From: Zygnema circumcarinatum
Taxonomy: Eukaryota > Streptophyta > Zygnematophyceae > Zygnematales > Zygnemataceae
NCBI GenBank assembly: GCA_037447605.1
Contig: CM074815.1
Span: forward strand, 164,474 to 228,473
Reading direction: 5' to 3'
Length of the DNA stretch: 64,000 nt
Both the position numbers and the translations under genes were made by a program. This document shows positions 51,827-64,000 of the stretch, in pieces (the first letter of the stretch is position 1; each line of letters begins with the position of its first letter). The notes beneath the pieces are model-generated. The model was not told the DNA's origin. It did not search any database and saw only the letters and a program-made list of their open reading frames with translations.

Positions 51827-54039
51827 GTCTGAGCGCCATTAGGGCAGCAGCCTGCTTCTCCCCGCTCTGTGGTGGATGGCCATGAAGGGCCATGCAGGTT
51901 TCTATGCCTCTGTTGGAAGCTACAGCCACCTGTCTGCTATCGCAGGCACATTGAATGGTGAAGCGGCTATAGGAAAAGGAGGCCCTGGTCCTGGTCGATG
52001 AAAATCCGTAAAGATGGGCCGTTTGCTTGAAGTTGTACTCCAGTGCTTTGGATGTTGGCGAGCAGGCGCCACCCTCGGAGCATGGAAATAGGAATTGTTT
52101 TAAGAGATGCTGTGGTCTGGTGCGTTACATGTAGCGATGTAGTGGTTGAGCTTCGGTGCGCGGACTTCACCAACAACATAATGCATGCATGTATGGCATG
52201 GTATGGAATGTGTGGCATGCATGGTGCAGGCCATTGCCAACTCTTTGAGCAGCGTACTTAAAAACTTTTTGCGCACGTAGAACCCCATTTTCGGTAGGGA
52301 TTCTTTTTCAGTTTTGGGGCCCTTTAAGGGCCCACTTGGTTTTTCAGGTTTGGACTTTTGTACCCTCTTTTCTTTAAATGGATTAAGTTTTGGATCAGAC
52401 TTCGTGAAGCAGTCTGAGCTTGAGTGCGTGTGGTCGCTCAGCTTTAAACCAACCTCGACTTGGATCGATTTGTGGCGGAATAGTGACTATGTCAGTCTTG
52501 ATTTTAAGCGAAATTTTTCAGTCACAAATATGCCTTGCTGAGAGGTCGGGGTCATACCGTTTAAGTTCAGTCAGGATTATGCCTTGCAAAAATCTATGTA
52601 AAGTCTCTATTTTTCCTGTCAGTAGATTCACCTATTTTCCTGTTCAAAAGTACGCTCGAAAACGTGCGTAAACGAGCCTCGTTTTCTCATTTTTCTCTCC
52701 GTACAACGAATAGAAATCAAGACATGAAGTACCTTTTCCTTCCTTCGAGTGAATACCCTGACATCCAACGTTTTTCCTCCCCAGTACCAGAGCTCGAATT
52801 TGGAAGCACACTAAGGGTCTTTTGCGCCTTTCGTTCAAATTCGGCTCCTTCAGTAGCGGCAATGTGGGCGCTTGTTCCATGTTCTTCACAGGTCTGTTAC
52901 AGTTAACGCTACGCTTCACACCTCAGCGAAAGGCCCCGTTCTCAATGCACTGAATCCGAGGTTCGTGTAGGACCGGACTCGCACATAGAACGGGTTTGTA
53001 CAGTGCAAGGTACAATCTCGTACGATTTCGTACACATTCACTCCTTGAACCGTACGGTTCTTTTTAGGGTTTGCGCTGCACTTTTCCAGTTTTCCCGCAT
53101 AGTGAGTGTCGTCGCTGAAGGACTCCGAGGTTAGAAGTATCACATTATGAAGTGGTGAAAGGAAATGGAATTAAAGTGAAATTAAAAGTGGAAGTGGGTG
53201 GAATGTTGATTAAAATCTGCTTATGTGCAGATGTGGGTTGACTTAAAGAGTACGTGGTTCTGCAGCCTTTGCATTATTAAAAAACTGGGCATTTGGAATA
53301 TGTTGTGATCTGAGGTTCCCTTTTTACCACTCTTTTTTTCTTAGTATTTTATTACTTTTTTTGAACTTTCATTGGAGAGGGGAAGAGTGAGAAGGGGGGG
53401 AAGGGGGAGCGAGGGAGAGAGGTGGGAGGGGGAGAGAGGGAGAGAGGGGGGAGGGAGGGGGAGGGGAAGGTTTGATGGGGTAGCACAACGGTTATATAAG
53501 GAGAGGAGGAGTGGGGAGGGAGGGGAGGGGGTAGGGAGAAAGAATGGGAGAGAGGAAGGGCGGGAGAGGGAGAGGGAGAGGGAGAGGAAGAGGGAGAGGG
53601 AGAGGTAGAGGGAGAGGGAGAGGGGAAGTGGAGAAAGGATAGGGACGAGGGGGAAAGTTCGGAAGGAAGTAGAGTAAGAATGAGTGAGGGAAGGGAATGG
53701 AGTGCATGAGGGAAGTAGGGGAGTTGAAAGGGGAGAGAGAGTGAGCGAGAGAGAGAGAGTGAGCGAGAGAGAGAGAGTGAGCGAGAGAGAGAGAGTGAGA
53801 GAGAGAGAGAGAGAGAGAGGGAGCTTTCAAGCTTTAGTCGAATGGAGAGATTCGAGTGAGGATATCACTTATAACTACTCAAAACAAAGCTTTCATCTTG
53901 TTTTAGTGTATTTTTTTGTCGTTTTTATTCTCTTTTGCAACTCTTTCGTCAGAGAATTTATGGCACATTTTTTTTATATTTTGTCTTAAGCTTGGACATG
54001 CAGGTTTGAAATTCATACTTTTTGGAACCTTGAAATCTC
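51827..54039. other. Intergenic: LACS 3' flank and leader of the next gene
   Basis: The first part is LACS 3' flank, with GCATGCATG words around 52183-52225. A few GTAC words lie at 52970-53060. A GA-rich tract covers 53375-53820. An acceptor-like TGCAG at 53999-54003 suggests that the leader of the next gene contains an intron. No gene was seen. Confidence 0.5.
53375..53820. repeat. GA/GGGA-rich simple sequence
   Basis: The stretch has GGGAGAGG, GGAGAGGGAGAG and GAGTGAGCGAGAGAGA units, the last repeated about three times every 18 bp near 53750-53800. It lies in the presumed leader intron or promoter of the gene starting at 54040. Confidence 0.85.
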
Positions 54040-57000
54040 ATGGAAAGTCCCGCAGCTTCAATTTCGACTCCAAAAAACGACCTAGGAATGGAAAATGTGA
54101 ATAATGTGGAGCACGACGGCAACGTAAGATCTGCTATTAATAAAGATGTCGGAGAACATGGACGGGTTGTGAAGGATGTCGGAACAGAGAGCGAACTGAA
54201 CTTGGATCAAAGCCATGTGAAGGGAAAGATATCAAGCTCTCCTGTTCAACTGAAACAGAGGAGTACGACCACATGTGAAGAGCCTGCCATGGAAAGCATC
54301 GAAAAGCAAAGTGATTTACGGCAGGAAGTGAGAACCGTCCAAGCTGAGAAGGAGGAAGGGTGTGAGAGAGAGGAGGCAGTTAAAGACAGGGTGGGAGAGG
54401 AGCGGGGCGTGGGAAAGAAGGCAGTGGGAGAGGAAGAGGGAATGGAAGGAGAAGCGGGAGAGCGAGAAGGTTTGGTCGACGGACAGACAGGGGTAGAGGC
54501 AGGGAGAGAGGCAGGAGGAGAAGGGGATAGGGTGGGAGAGGTAGAAGGGAATTGGCATTGTCTGGAAGAGCGGGATTATGGTATCCATGGATGTGGAGAG
54601 GGGGGCTATGGATGTGTACAGTGTGGGGTGATCAATGGTAATTCTTGCACCGGTAGCCCCAATGGTGAGATAGAGGCGGTGTGTGGGAGGAACTGTTGCA
54701 ACGTTCATAGGAACATGCAGATAAGGTTCTATCCGAGCAGCCTAGTGTCCAGAGATGTGGATGAAGTGTATTGTGACCACGGAGAGGAAGCGGTAGAAGG
54801 AGAAGGAGAGGCTATGGATGAAGGAGGATGTAAGGGAAGAATGTATCATCCGCGAAATTCAGGAAGAGCAGGATATGTGGTCGACAATCCATACAGGAAA
54901 GTGTATTTGTCGAAGAGAGAGAGAGAGAAAAGTCCGGAGAAGGGAGAGACATGGAATGGATTAAAGCCATATGAGGACGATCCATACGCTTCAGATCCGG
55001 AGGAGTGGGACAGAGGAGCTGCTTCAAAGGATGTGGCAGGGAAGGAGGGAGGGCAGGGAGGAGGAGAGCACCAGTCTTCTAAGAAGGCAAAGGAAGGAGG
55101 GAGGAAGAGAGGAGAGGGAGGAGGAAGGAGAGGGAGCGGTTCTGCGCAGAAGAAGGGAGGAACACCTCAGGGAAAGTCCAAAAGAACAAAAACTTTGGTG
55201 GGGCTCTATGAAGACGAGGAACCAAAAAGGAAGAGACTGAAGGTGGGAACCCTGAAAGGTTGAAAACCTTAGTTCGTAGCATTCATTTCTTGGCTTTGAA
55301 AACTACTCATCAACTTGTAGAGGAAGAAATGAACCCTCTACCCTTAAGCTCTAACAACTTCAATATCAAAAGGCACTATAGTCATAGAACTCTTGGCTTC
55401 CTCGTCTTGTCTGTTCTATCATACCTTATGTTACGGTTATGGTTAATTATGGTTAGTCGTTCTGGTTGTTGGAGCAACGCAGGTGCCGGATGAGGAAGAG
55501 TGTGAAGAGAAAGCGAATATTGAGCCGCAGCTTTATTCATTCCTCTCGGATTCGGGTGAATGGGGCAAATTGAGATGGAAGGGAAAAGTCCATCAAGGAT
55601 TTTGCAATTTGTTGAGAACTATGCACAAAGAACGGCCGGAAAATCTTTCCGAGCTGCGGAATTTTATCACAGGAACGCGAGCGTTGCCGGTAGAGAAGCT
55701 GCATACAGTCAATAATGCAACTTTGCAGGTAAGGAGTGGGGGAGGTGGGGCAAGGAATGGGAGGGAGCGAGAAGGAAGGAAAGGGGGGGAGAGGGAGTGA
55801 GGAGAAGAGAGGGAGTGAGGCAGATAGAGGAGAAGACTGGCAAAAGGTGAGAGAGGAGTAGGAGAGAAGAGGTGGACGGAGAGGGTGATGCGTGGAGTGG
55901 TGAGGGAGAAGAGCAGAGGGAGGGAGAAGCGAGGAGAGGGGAAGAAGGGGAGAGGGAGGGTGGGTGGGGGGGAGCTGCAGGAAGTAGAAAGATACAAGGA
56001 ATTGAGAGGGGAAGGGAGGGAAAGGATAGGTAGTGGAAGTACTAGGGGAGTTATTTTCCACTGCAAATCTAAAGCACCAAAACTCTTTTGAAAAACGTCA
56101 ACACCCTGAACATTCTTGAACCCCTAAACTTGCTTCTCTGTGGATCAGGTGTTTGTTTCAATACTTGGAGATAAACCGGCAAAATATGAGTACACGAAGG
56201 AGTATCTTTTGGAAAGTTATGTTCGACTTCAACCGTGGAATTACATTGGGCCAAACCCTGAAAGTCCAAACCTCAAAAGCTCCAAGTCTCCAGCAAATTC
56301 TAAAAGCTCAAAAGAGAGAAACGACGGGTCTCATCCTTCTGAAACTTCAAAAAAGAAAGGGGAATCTACAGATGCTTTGGCTCTTGTTCCATGGGGAAAG
56401 CCAATTGAGGAAATTCCTGTAACTGGGGAATCATGTGACGAGGCCGGTATTCTAACAGGAGAGGTAGCTGTAACTGCAGAAGGAAGGGATCAAGGAGCAG
56501 TAGTGAGAGGCGGTGTGGGGTCTACCGAAAGAGGAGAGGGAGGGAGCAGGGTGCGTGAGGCAGACGGAGAGGGAGAAGGAGCGGGAGCGGGTGAGGGAGA
56601 GGCGGCGAGAGAGGGAGTGGGAGAAGGAGCGGGAGACGGTGGGGGAGGTAGAGTGGGAGAGGCAGTTGGAGAGGGCGTGGGAAAGGGAGAGGGCGAGGTT
56701 AAAGGGAGCGTGAAGAGAGAGAGGAAGAGGAAGAGATCAAGCGGTACAAGTAGGAGGAGAGGAAGGGGGACGAGGAAGGTAAGGGGAAGTGGAACAGGTA
56801 AGAGAAAGGGGAAGGGTGTAAGTAATGAAGAAACGGGTCCAAATGTAGGAATGGAGGTAGGAGGAGAAGCAGCTACAGTGGACTCTGAAAAGGTAGGGGT
56901 CCAGGAAGGTGCACCTTTGTCCCAAAAACCCCAAGTTCTCAAAACTTCTGAAATTGTCAAAGAACCGACTTCTCGGAGACAGGAGGTAGAGGGAGGGAGT

Positions 57001-58464
57001 GATGAAGGAATGGGCATGGAGTTGATTCTTCATCCTGTGAAGATGGAAGCGAGGGAGAAGACAATTGCAAATTTGGGGTCCGATGTAAGCCCTGAAAACA
57101 TGATTTCGAGTGCTGTAGGGAGTGGGAGAGGGAAGGAAGGCTCTCTCAGTGAGGCAGAAGTCGCAGATTTCTGCCTTCCCTTTGCCATGGAGACAGCAGC
57201 TTTACAGGAGATAGCCGGAACTCTCACTGTAGTTCCAATATGTGAAGAGAAAGATATTGTGGAGGCTCCATCAGTAACGGAATCTGTAAAAGATGGGCCT
57301 GATTTGAAGAAAAAGTTGGCAAAAGCAGTCCAGTCGGCATCTCCCAGGACTCCTTTTAAGCCCCATGAGTTGCCCACTTTTGGGTCCGTTCACACTATGC
57401 GAACACGAAGGTCCGGAACTCTCACACACATTGGGCTGCTAAGTCCTCCAAGCCGGAGAAAATTGAGTAAAGAGGCAGTGAATGATGGGCAGATGAACGG
57501 AGTAAGTGGGAAGGGGGGGCCGGAAGAGGCCCTAGTGGGGGAGAGAGAGGAGAAGGAAGTGGGGAAGGGAGTGGGAGTGGGAGAGGCGGGAGAGGGAGCG
57601 GTAGCGGGAGAGAGTGCAGCTGTTGGATGGGAGACAATCGCTGTGGTTGTTGTACCTCAAAGTCATTTGGCGCATGAGGGGAGTCAGGTGGAAGCTACTG
57701 ATTTGAAGAGGTCTAAGAGTTCAAGGAATTCTAGAAACTCTAGAACCCCTAGAAGCTCTAAGAAACGGAGAAAATCGAGAAATGCGAAGAATGCAAAGGA
57801 GGTGGTGGAATTTGCTTCTGAGGGAAAAGCGGACGGCGGATTAGAAGGGAAGGACGAGGGTGGGGAGAATCAAGCAGGAAAAGTCGAAGGGGAGCTGGTA
57901 AAGGGGAGATCTCTTGATGTGGTTTCAGGGTTGAGGAGTGAGGGAGAGCAGCAGGAGAAAGAGAAGGAGTTTCTTGAAGCGAGTGAAGGCGACCGGGAAG
58001 ATGGGTGGGAGAACGAAGCTTCCGGGAAGGTGGACTTCCTTCAAGTGCTGAGCCTCCGGGCGGTAGGAAGAGCCAACCAGTGGGCAGTGAAGGAGAGAGG
58101 GAAATCCGTACAAGAGGAGAGAAGCGCAGAAGCTGCTAAAGAAGCCGCGGAATTGGCCCTACGGAATGCGAAGGAGGCTCTGAAGGAGGCAGAGAGTGCA
58201 GCCGAAAGGGCTAAGGGGCAGCTGCAGAGCATAGAGAGAGGGAGGAAGGAGAGAGTGGAGAGAGTGGGAGAGCTGGTTAAGGAGTGCAGAGAGGCGGACA
58301 CTTTGTATGGGAGGCTGGTAGAGGACCTTGCAGGTCTGCAGGGAGACAGCAGCCGGCAGGGGATGGCGCTGCAGAGGGCGGCTTTCAAGGCGATGGGGGA
58401 GGCCTTTGACACGAAGGAACAGAAGCTGGCGGCGCTCAAGCAGCTGATAAGGGAGTGGAAGTGA
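54040..58464 (+). CDS. Unrecognised large, probably nuclear protein
   Basis: Three exons, 54040-55242, 55483-55728 and 56149-58464, join in phase 0 to give 1,254 aa. I do not recognise the family. Residues about 170-225 form a Cys/His-rich patch (GCGEGGYGCVQCG, CGRNCCNVH) that could bind zinc. A conserved-looking globular part spans about 402-520 (WGKLRWKGKVHQGFCNLL, RPENLSELRNFI, YEYTKEYLLESYVRLQPW). A basic Lys/Arg cluster near 670 (KRERKRKR) is a good nuclear localisation candidate. The stretch 530-750 is Gly/Glu-rich simple sequence. The last 120 residues are predicted coiled coil (EAAKEAAELALRNAKEAL). The start was taken as the first ATG after a likely leader-intron acceptor. Splicing GTG-initial exons after AAG and CAG is consistent. 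A chromatin role is possible but unproven. Confidence 0.8.
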
Positions 58465-59083
58465 GGAAGAGGAGAGTGGGAGGGAGGGAGAGGGGGGAGT
58501 AGGAAGTAGGGGAGGAGAGAAAAAGGGGCTACGCGGGAATAAAATCAGGGAGGGCGAGGGGAGAGGGAAGTGGGTGAGGGGGTTGGGGAGATGGGGAGGG
58601 GAGAAAGAGAGGGAGGGAGAGGCAACTGGGCGAGAGGGAGAGAGGGGACGGGGAGGGAGTAAGGGAGGATGTGTAGAAATTGCTTTTGGACGTGTTGAGG
58701 TTACGGTGATTAGCTTAGATGGATTGAACTTGTTGTAAAGGAAGGTTCCCGGAGGGGTTCTACGGAAATATATTTCCGTGGACTGTTTGTACGGTACAAT
58801 TCAAGACATTTTTTTTTTGGGAGATTGTGGACTTCTGGGGTTTTTCGGTTCTGGAGTTTAGGTCATAACAACAAATTTTGCAATTTATAGTCAACCTTTC
58901 GACCAAGTCATCCTGCTAAATCCTGCTGCTAATGTTATCATAACCGATACCACTAACTACTCCCAGCCCTTTTATTCTCAGCCATCAAGGCACAAAAAAC
59001 AACTGAAAAGTATGGCTAATTTTGGAAGGAACAATGACTAAGCTAACACTAAATGCCGAAACCTAAGCCTTGAACTCTACAAT
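58465..59083. other. Convergent 3' flanks
   Basis: The first 200 bases are GGGAGG-type purine sequence continuing from the coding region. The rest is AT-rich and separates the stop codons of the convergent neighbours. No gene was seen. Confidence 0.6.
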
Positions 59084-60687
59084 TCATGAGAAGGAAACAT
59101 CCACATCGACTTCCAAATTCATTTCATCAAAGCTAACAGAAATATTTGCACATTGAGCCCTCCTCCCAAGCAGGACTGGGGTGCTGAGGAGGCGCACTCC
59201 CTGCCTGCTCACTTGCGGGCCCTCTCCACCTGCGCACGCAACGCGTGCAAACAAGAAGCATTCGGGAGAAGGGACAGAGAGTGGGAAGGAGGGAGGGAGG
59301 GAGATGAGGGAGGGAAAGGGAGGGAGGGAGGGAGCGAGGGAGGGAGCGAGGGAGGGAGGGAGCGAGGGAGGGAGGGAGGGAGAGGGGGAGGGAGCAATTT
59401 CATAACGCTCTTTCATAGATGTAACTGCAATAGTGATAGAGGTTACGAATCAAGACACTCTTTAGGCTTCTCTCCCCCTCTCCCTCTCTCTCAACACGCA
59501 ATTCCAATTTGTACTTATAAGCTAATTTCTTGTCCATCTCTGCTCCCATGTACCCCTTGAACCTTGACCGACTTCCTCTCTCACCCTTTCAACCAAACCA
59601 TTCCACCTTTCCTCCCTCCCGTGCAGCTCACCTTCAGTAGGCCTCCCGGAAACAAGGAGAGAGTCGTCGTTCTTAAGGAGCCGCCAATCCAACCACAACA
59701 CTATCGCATGGCACCACCCTCTCCTTGTAATTGGCACCTGGCAAAAGAGCAATAGTAGTGCAACCCCATTACTGCCAACATCACGATTATCACAAGGCCT
59801 TCTCTCCCTCTCTCCCTCTCTCCAACGCTCCCACTCCCTCAATCCCTGTCACTCTCTCCCCGTCCTCCTCTCCGTCTCTCCCTCCCCTTCTCACGCTATC
59901 TCCCTCTCTCCCTCTACAAACTATTCCCCTTTCTCTCACTGGCCTGCACACCCCTCCCTCCTCCCAATCCTCCTCCATAATCTAGATAGGAAGGCCTAGT
60001 GAGGTTTTGCTTGCAATTTGAACGGTCTAAGTTCCGCATAAAGAGGTGGTTCTGTGCATGTGTATGATATATGCTCACATTCAAATCGGCTTGAAGAAGA
60101 ATTGGATCCGTTGACATCTCAAATGTTAGCAGTGAAAAGTGGTCGCTTAGTTCCTGCTCAGCACGAATGGGAGACAGAGCGGCACAAAGGGGAAAAGGGA
60201 GAGAGAGACGAAGTGGAGGGAGGGAAGAAGAGAGAGAGAGAGAGCGAGAGAGAGAGAAAGCGAGAAAGAGAGAGAGAGAGAGAGAAGAGGGAGGTAGAGA
60301 GAGAAAGGCACAGAAACAATAAATGGAAATTCGGCAACAGCTTCATATTCTTCTATCGAGCTCATGAATCCAAAATGTATCGAAGCAGAAAATCCAAATC
60401 TTTAGCTTCACGTTTGCTAAATTTGGAGGTAAACGAAACCATTTTTTTACAATTTCTGGGTCAATTCTCACTTCATATCTTCCACACTGCCACACAGAAC
60501 GTGGCAGGAAAGAATTTGAAAAGCCGCCGACTGCTCCCAAAATTTGGTTTGCCACACGGTGGTCAAAGCCTATCACGTCATCGATAGCTCGCCGGCTTTT
60601 CCAAAGGTCCTGAGAGAGAGTGGGAGAGGGAGAGGGAGAGGGAGCGAGGGAGTGGGAGAGGGAGAGGGAGAGGGAGCGAGGGAGTGG

Positions 60688-60731
<44 letters not shown>

Positions 60732-63697
60732 CGTTTCAGGTGAGATGCTGCTTAACTTTGCGTATACAAACTGTTCAAAAATCCCCACTACAAAACAGGA
60801 AAGGAACGCAACTACGACATGTCAAAGAATATTTTAAATATCCTGCAGCAGAATTTTCGTTTTCTTTAACTTCAAATAAAAAATTCCTGAGTTTATGGTG
60901 AGATTTGAAGGGAAGATTCTGACTGGGAGCGATACGAGCACTCCTCTCAGAACTGCCCCAAAAGGAATGATGTCGCCGCCCGCCGCGAGGTGATGACGAA
61001 GCGCGCTGACGTCATGCCTGCCCGAAAAAGTGGGCAGGTCCCAAAAACATTGTCGAGAAAAGCATTCTCAAACGAACATTCTCATCAATCAAAGAGGAGA
61101 GAAGGATTAGCTCGAGGTGAAGTTCGCATTTCGCGGAATTTTGAATGGGAGTGATGGGAAGTATCACCATGCAAGAATTGGCCTTTAGGGATTTGAAGTT
61201 TTCTCTCTTAAAACTATTAGTTTTTAGTGTCTTTTTTTTAAGAGTTAGGTCTTTCAGGAAGTAAAGTCTGACCAGAAACGGAGGGCTTTCCATGGAAGCG
61301 AGGCTTCACTGAGTTGATAGTACGGCTCGGCCATTAATATGTGCACCTGTGAGGCAGGGTGAGGGAGGGAGGGAGGGAGGGAGGGAGGGAGAGAGGGAGG
61401 TAGAAGCCGGTGAGGGATGAGGAAGTTGGCCATAGACAGGGTGAGAGGAAGGGAGGGGGGAGGACGGAACGAGAGAGAGGAAGAGAGGAAGAGAGGAAAG
61501 GGAAGGGGGGGAGGAAAAGGGGCAACGGAGGGAGAGGTAGAGGTAAGGAGGGAGGGGGAGAGGGAGGGAGGGAGGGAGGGAGGATGAGAGAGGCACTGGG
61601 GATGTCCCAAGCGTGAGAGAGTAAAAAAATTACCTTTCTGTCCTGCAGGTCATCTGACGTGACATCTGTCGCACCCTTTTGAAGAATATTTGCGCTGATT
61701 CTGAAGGCCATTTTTTCGTCCTTTCTCGTATTTAGATAGGAGGATTTCTCCCCAGAATTGACCGAATTAACCGACTTAACCAAAGAAGCTGAATTAACCG
61801 TATTACTCAAGTTAACGAAATTTATCGAATTTTCTAAAAGGTATTTGCCACAGAGACCGAGTCCCGGGAGAAGGGCCGTAATTGAAGCTTCATTCGATCC
61901 CTTATTCGAAATATTCGAATTCAAAAAAATTGAGTTTGTCATACTGGGAAGAAGAAGGCTGTCATCTGTGAAGAGAAAATGTGGAGATGTGAAATTTTCC
62001 AGCTGCCCATAACAAGACAAAAAAAAAGAAAGGCAATAGCCAATGAAAACATATCAAAATAAGATAAAGATTTTTTTATAGTTTTTGATGATGGTTTATT
62101 CCCAAAATCTAGTTTCAGACAATAAACTGAAATTGCAGATTTTTGATAAGCTTTGTCTCTCACCGTTTTTTCAATTGTTGTCTTTAAAATTTCTCGCAAT
62201 TTCCGACTCCCCATTGCTAAAATTCTCTCCGGTTTAACTTTTAGCATTTTGGGCCCCTCCTGTCCTCCGAAACGGACCCGTTCTATGTGCAGCATCTCAC
62301 CCTCCAGTTTCAGTTCCGTATTTCCGTCAAACTGCCCGTGACTCTGACCCTCTCCCTTCTCCTTCTCCCCTCCACTCCCTCCCACTCTCTCATCAAGTAT
62401 AATATTTACCAATGTAGCCCCTTCTCTCGCCTTAATTTCTTCCTCTTTCAGACCCAAATTTGCCCCTTTTCCCACACATCCTTCTCCAGATCCAACTTTT
62501 TCACTTTCCCTCAAAACACATTCTACCCCATAGCGTATGCTGACGTCATCGTGCTGAGCTGTCACCACCATATTGCGCCACGTGGACACATGACAGCCGT
62601 TTCCGGGAAGAAACGCAATGCATTGTCGCCAGTGGTCCCGCCATGCTGAGCTGGCGCAACCTGATTGGCCGGCGCCTTCCAGCATGGTTTCTTGATTGGT
62701 TGAAATGTTGTTCTCTGTTTGGAAGCTATTGGAAGATTTGACCCACAAGGGAGCAGTGGAATATTGAAGAGATCCTTCTTCATCTAAATTGAGAACCCAC
62801 CTGCATTGAACAGAGGGAGCACGAGTGAGAGAGGGAGAGGTAGGGGGAGAGGTAGAGAGGTGTAGTGAGAGTGGGAGAGAGCGAGAGTGGGAGAGAGCGA
62901 GAGTGGGAGAGAGAGTGAGAGGAACTGTTGAAGAGATGGAGAAGAGGAGGGAAGGAGGGTGAAAGGAGATAAGGAAAACGGGAGAAGAGGACAAGAGGGT
63001 GAGGAGAGAGAGAGAGAGAGAGGGAAATGAAAGCGTGACTGTATGTGAGAGAGAGATATGACCTGCCAAAGAATCCGAGCGACAGAGTAGATGAGGCAGA
63101 AGAGAGGAGGGAGAAGGAGAGGGAGGGAGTGAGGGGGAAAGTGTGTGTGTGAGAGAGAGAGAAGGAGATGGTAGAGAAGAGCCTTTTCTCCCTTACCACG
63201 ATATGATGGCATGTGCTTGTCCATCTTGAATCACCTTGACTTCACTTTTAACTTTTCTGTCACCCATTGGCGGAGTGGTGAAGTCAAATGTAAACACTTC
63301 AAAGGGCTCGCTCAGCTGCAAAATACCCCAATAGAGGGGGAAAAAAAGGGTAGGAAACAAAGAAAGCAAAAAAAACGCTACATTGTGATACTTGTATCCA
63401 TTTCCTTTTTGTCAAAATGTTGAATAACATTATTATGATTCAAAAAAGAGTTATCGCTCGAGAGAGGGAGAGAGGGAGAGAGGGAGAGAGGGGAGCACCA
63501 ATTTCAAATGATCCTTGAGAGGATCTACATGGACAGCCCACTGTGATGGCACGTGGCAACCCTCAAGAATGCCACGTGGCACCAATCGCAGCTCGTCTGG
63601 TAGTTCAGATTCGATGCCGTTGAGATCGTGACATCGCCGGAGAAAGGAACTTTCAACAACCTGCGCATAAAAGGGCACCTTGAGAGAGAGAGATAGC

Positions 63698-63745
<48 letters not shown>

Positions 63746-63964
63746 CAGACAGAGAGAGAGAGAGATGGCATCATCATGGAGAAGGACTTTTCCGTATAAA
63801 GGAGCAAAGGATAAAGCAGCAGTGAAGTGGGCAAGAACCTGAGCATACACAGTCGCTTTATTCGGAATAATTTTCGCTCCTTCCTTCAAAAGATTTGCAT
63901 GCGCGTGCCGCAGCGTTGGCAGAAGTCCCTCTCCAAGAAGTTCTGAGTCCAAAATTTCGGACAC
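59084..63964 (-). CDS. PRMT7: PRMT7-type protein arginine methyltransferase (5' end beyond window)
   Basis: Eleven exons on the minus strand: 63964-63839, 63660-63499, 63315-63197, 62800-62164, 62002-61634, 61346-61273, 61017-60924, 60609-60472, 60153-60079, 59737-59632, 59229-59084. They join in phase to 681 codons plus stop. The first visible exon starts at an acceptor, so the SAM-binding motifs of domain 1 lie to the right of the window. Visible are the double-E loop of domain 1 (SEILDSELLGEGLLP), KATVYAQVVESS, and SAWRDHWRQCIAFLPG. The second, degenerate methyltransferase half has TDDSLLLPSM, MAEPYYQLSEASLPW, DLWKSRR, SVWQCGRYEELSDHF and RRGWCHAIVLWLDW. The PRMT7 family monomethylates arginine. 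Exon 4 carries an extra Gly/Glu/Lys-rich insert of roughly 70 residues, and exon 5 a Ser/Asn-rich insert. Small in-phase exons (60153-60079) were placed by motif fit. Confidence 0.92.
60205..60305. repeat. GA microsatellite in PRMT7 intron
   Basis: A GA run lies in the intron between the exons at 60472-60609 and 60079-60153. It is pyrimidine-rich in the sense of transcription. Confidence 0.9.
61360..61600. repeat. GGGA-type simple sequence in PRMT7 intron
   Basis: GGGAGGGAGG and GGAAGAGAGG units fill most of the intron between the exons at 61634-62002 and 61273-61346. It is pyrimidine-rich in the transcribed sense. Confidence 0.9.
62820..63170. repeat. GA-rich intron of PRMT7
   Basis: GAGAGTGGGAGAGAGC units and GA runs fill the intron between the exons at 63197-63315 and 62164-62800. 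It is pyrimidine-rich in the transcribed sense. Confidence 0.9.
63680..63765. repeat. GA microsatellite in first visible PRMT7 intron
   Basis: Several GA runs separated by CAGA lie between the exons at 63839-63964 and 63499-63660, close to the acceptor of the latter. Confidence 0.9.
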
Positions 63965-64000
63965 CTGCCCGTTATGTTTCTTGTTACTTCACATCGGTCC

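Overview
The window is nuclear DNA of a green plant of the streptophyte lineage: a land plant or a close algal relative. Species cannot be named from sequence alone. The evidence is many small exons with GT-AG introns (up to 21 in one gene), plant-type receptor-like cytoplasmic kinases, a thylakoid protein with a plastid transit peptide, TTTAGGG-like words, and abundant GA/CT simple repeats. There is no sign of a prokaryotic or organellar origin. Two 10-N runs mark assembly gaps.

Layout: (1) 1.4-3.7 kb, minus: RLCK-VII/PBL kinase A. (2) 5.9-10.3 kb, plus: BSK-type pseudokinase with a TPR tail, copy A, diverging from kinase A. (3) 11.9-13.55 kb, plus: BPA1-like protein with an RRM fold. (4) 14.4-21.2 kb, minus: RLCK-VII kinase B, with two tandem copies of its last exon. 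(5) 24.5-30.9 kb, minus: BSK copy B, with a dense ACGT/G-box array just upstream. (6) 31-34.9 kb: repeats, including a 1 kb foldback element and TTAGGGGGAGT-ended MITE-like elements. (7) 34.95-38.4 kb, plus: class II cap-binding protein (nCBP/4EHP). (8) 39.2-41.1 kb, plus: RIQ/DUF1118 thylakoid protein. (9) 43.9-51.8 kb, plus: long-chain acyl-CoA synthetase. (10) 54.0-58.5 kb, plus: large unrecognised, probably nuclear protein. (11) 59.1-64.0 kb, minus: PRMT7 arginine methyltransferase, cut by the right edge.

The gene models were built by hand from splice signals, codon phase and protein-family fit. Ten are complete in phase from start to stop or to the window edge. The BPA1-like gene lacks only a certain first exon. 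The two RLCK-VII genes share one set of intron phases (1,0,1,0,1), and the two BSK genes share another (1,2,0,1,0,1,0,0,0,0). The left half is therefore a cluster of two paralogous pairs of kinases with predicted N-myristoylation, with a BPA1-like gene among them. In Arabidopsis these families act in plasma-membrane immune and hormone signalling, but functional linkage here is only an inference. The genes on the right are unrelated housekeeping genes.

The most striking observations are the duplicated terminal exon of kinase B, the G-box array upstream of BSK-B, the foldback element, and the way purine-rich simple repeats enter coding tails.
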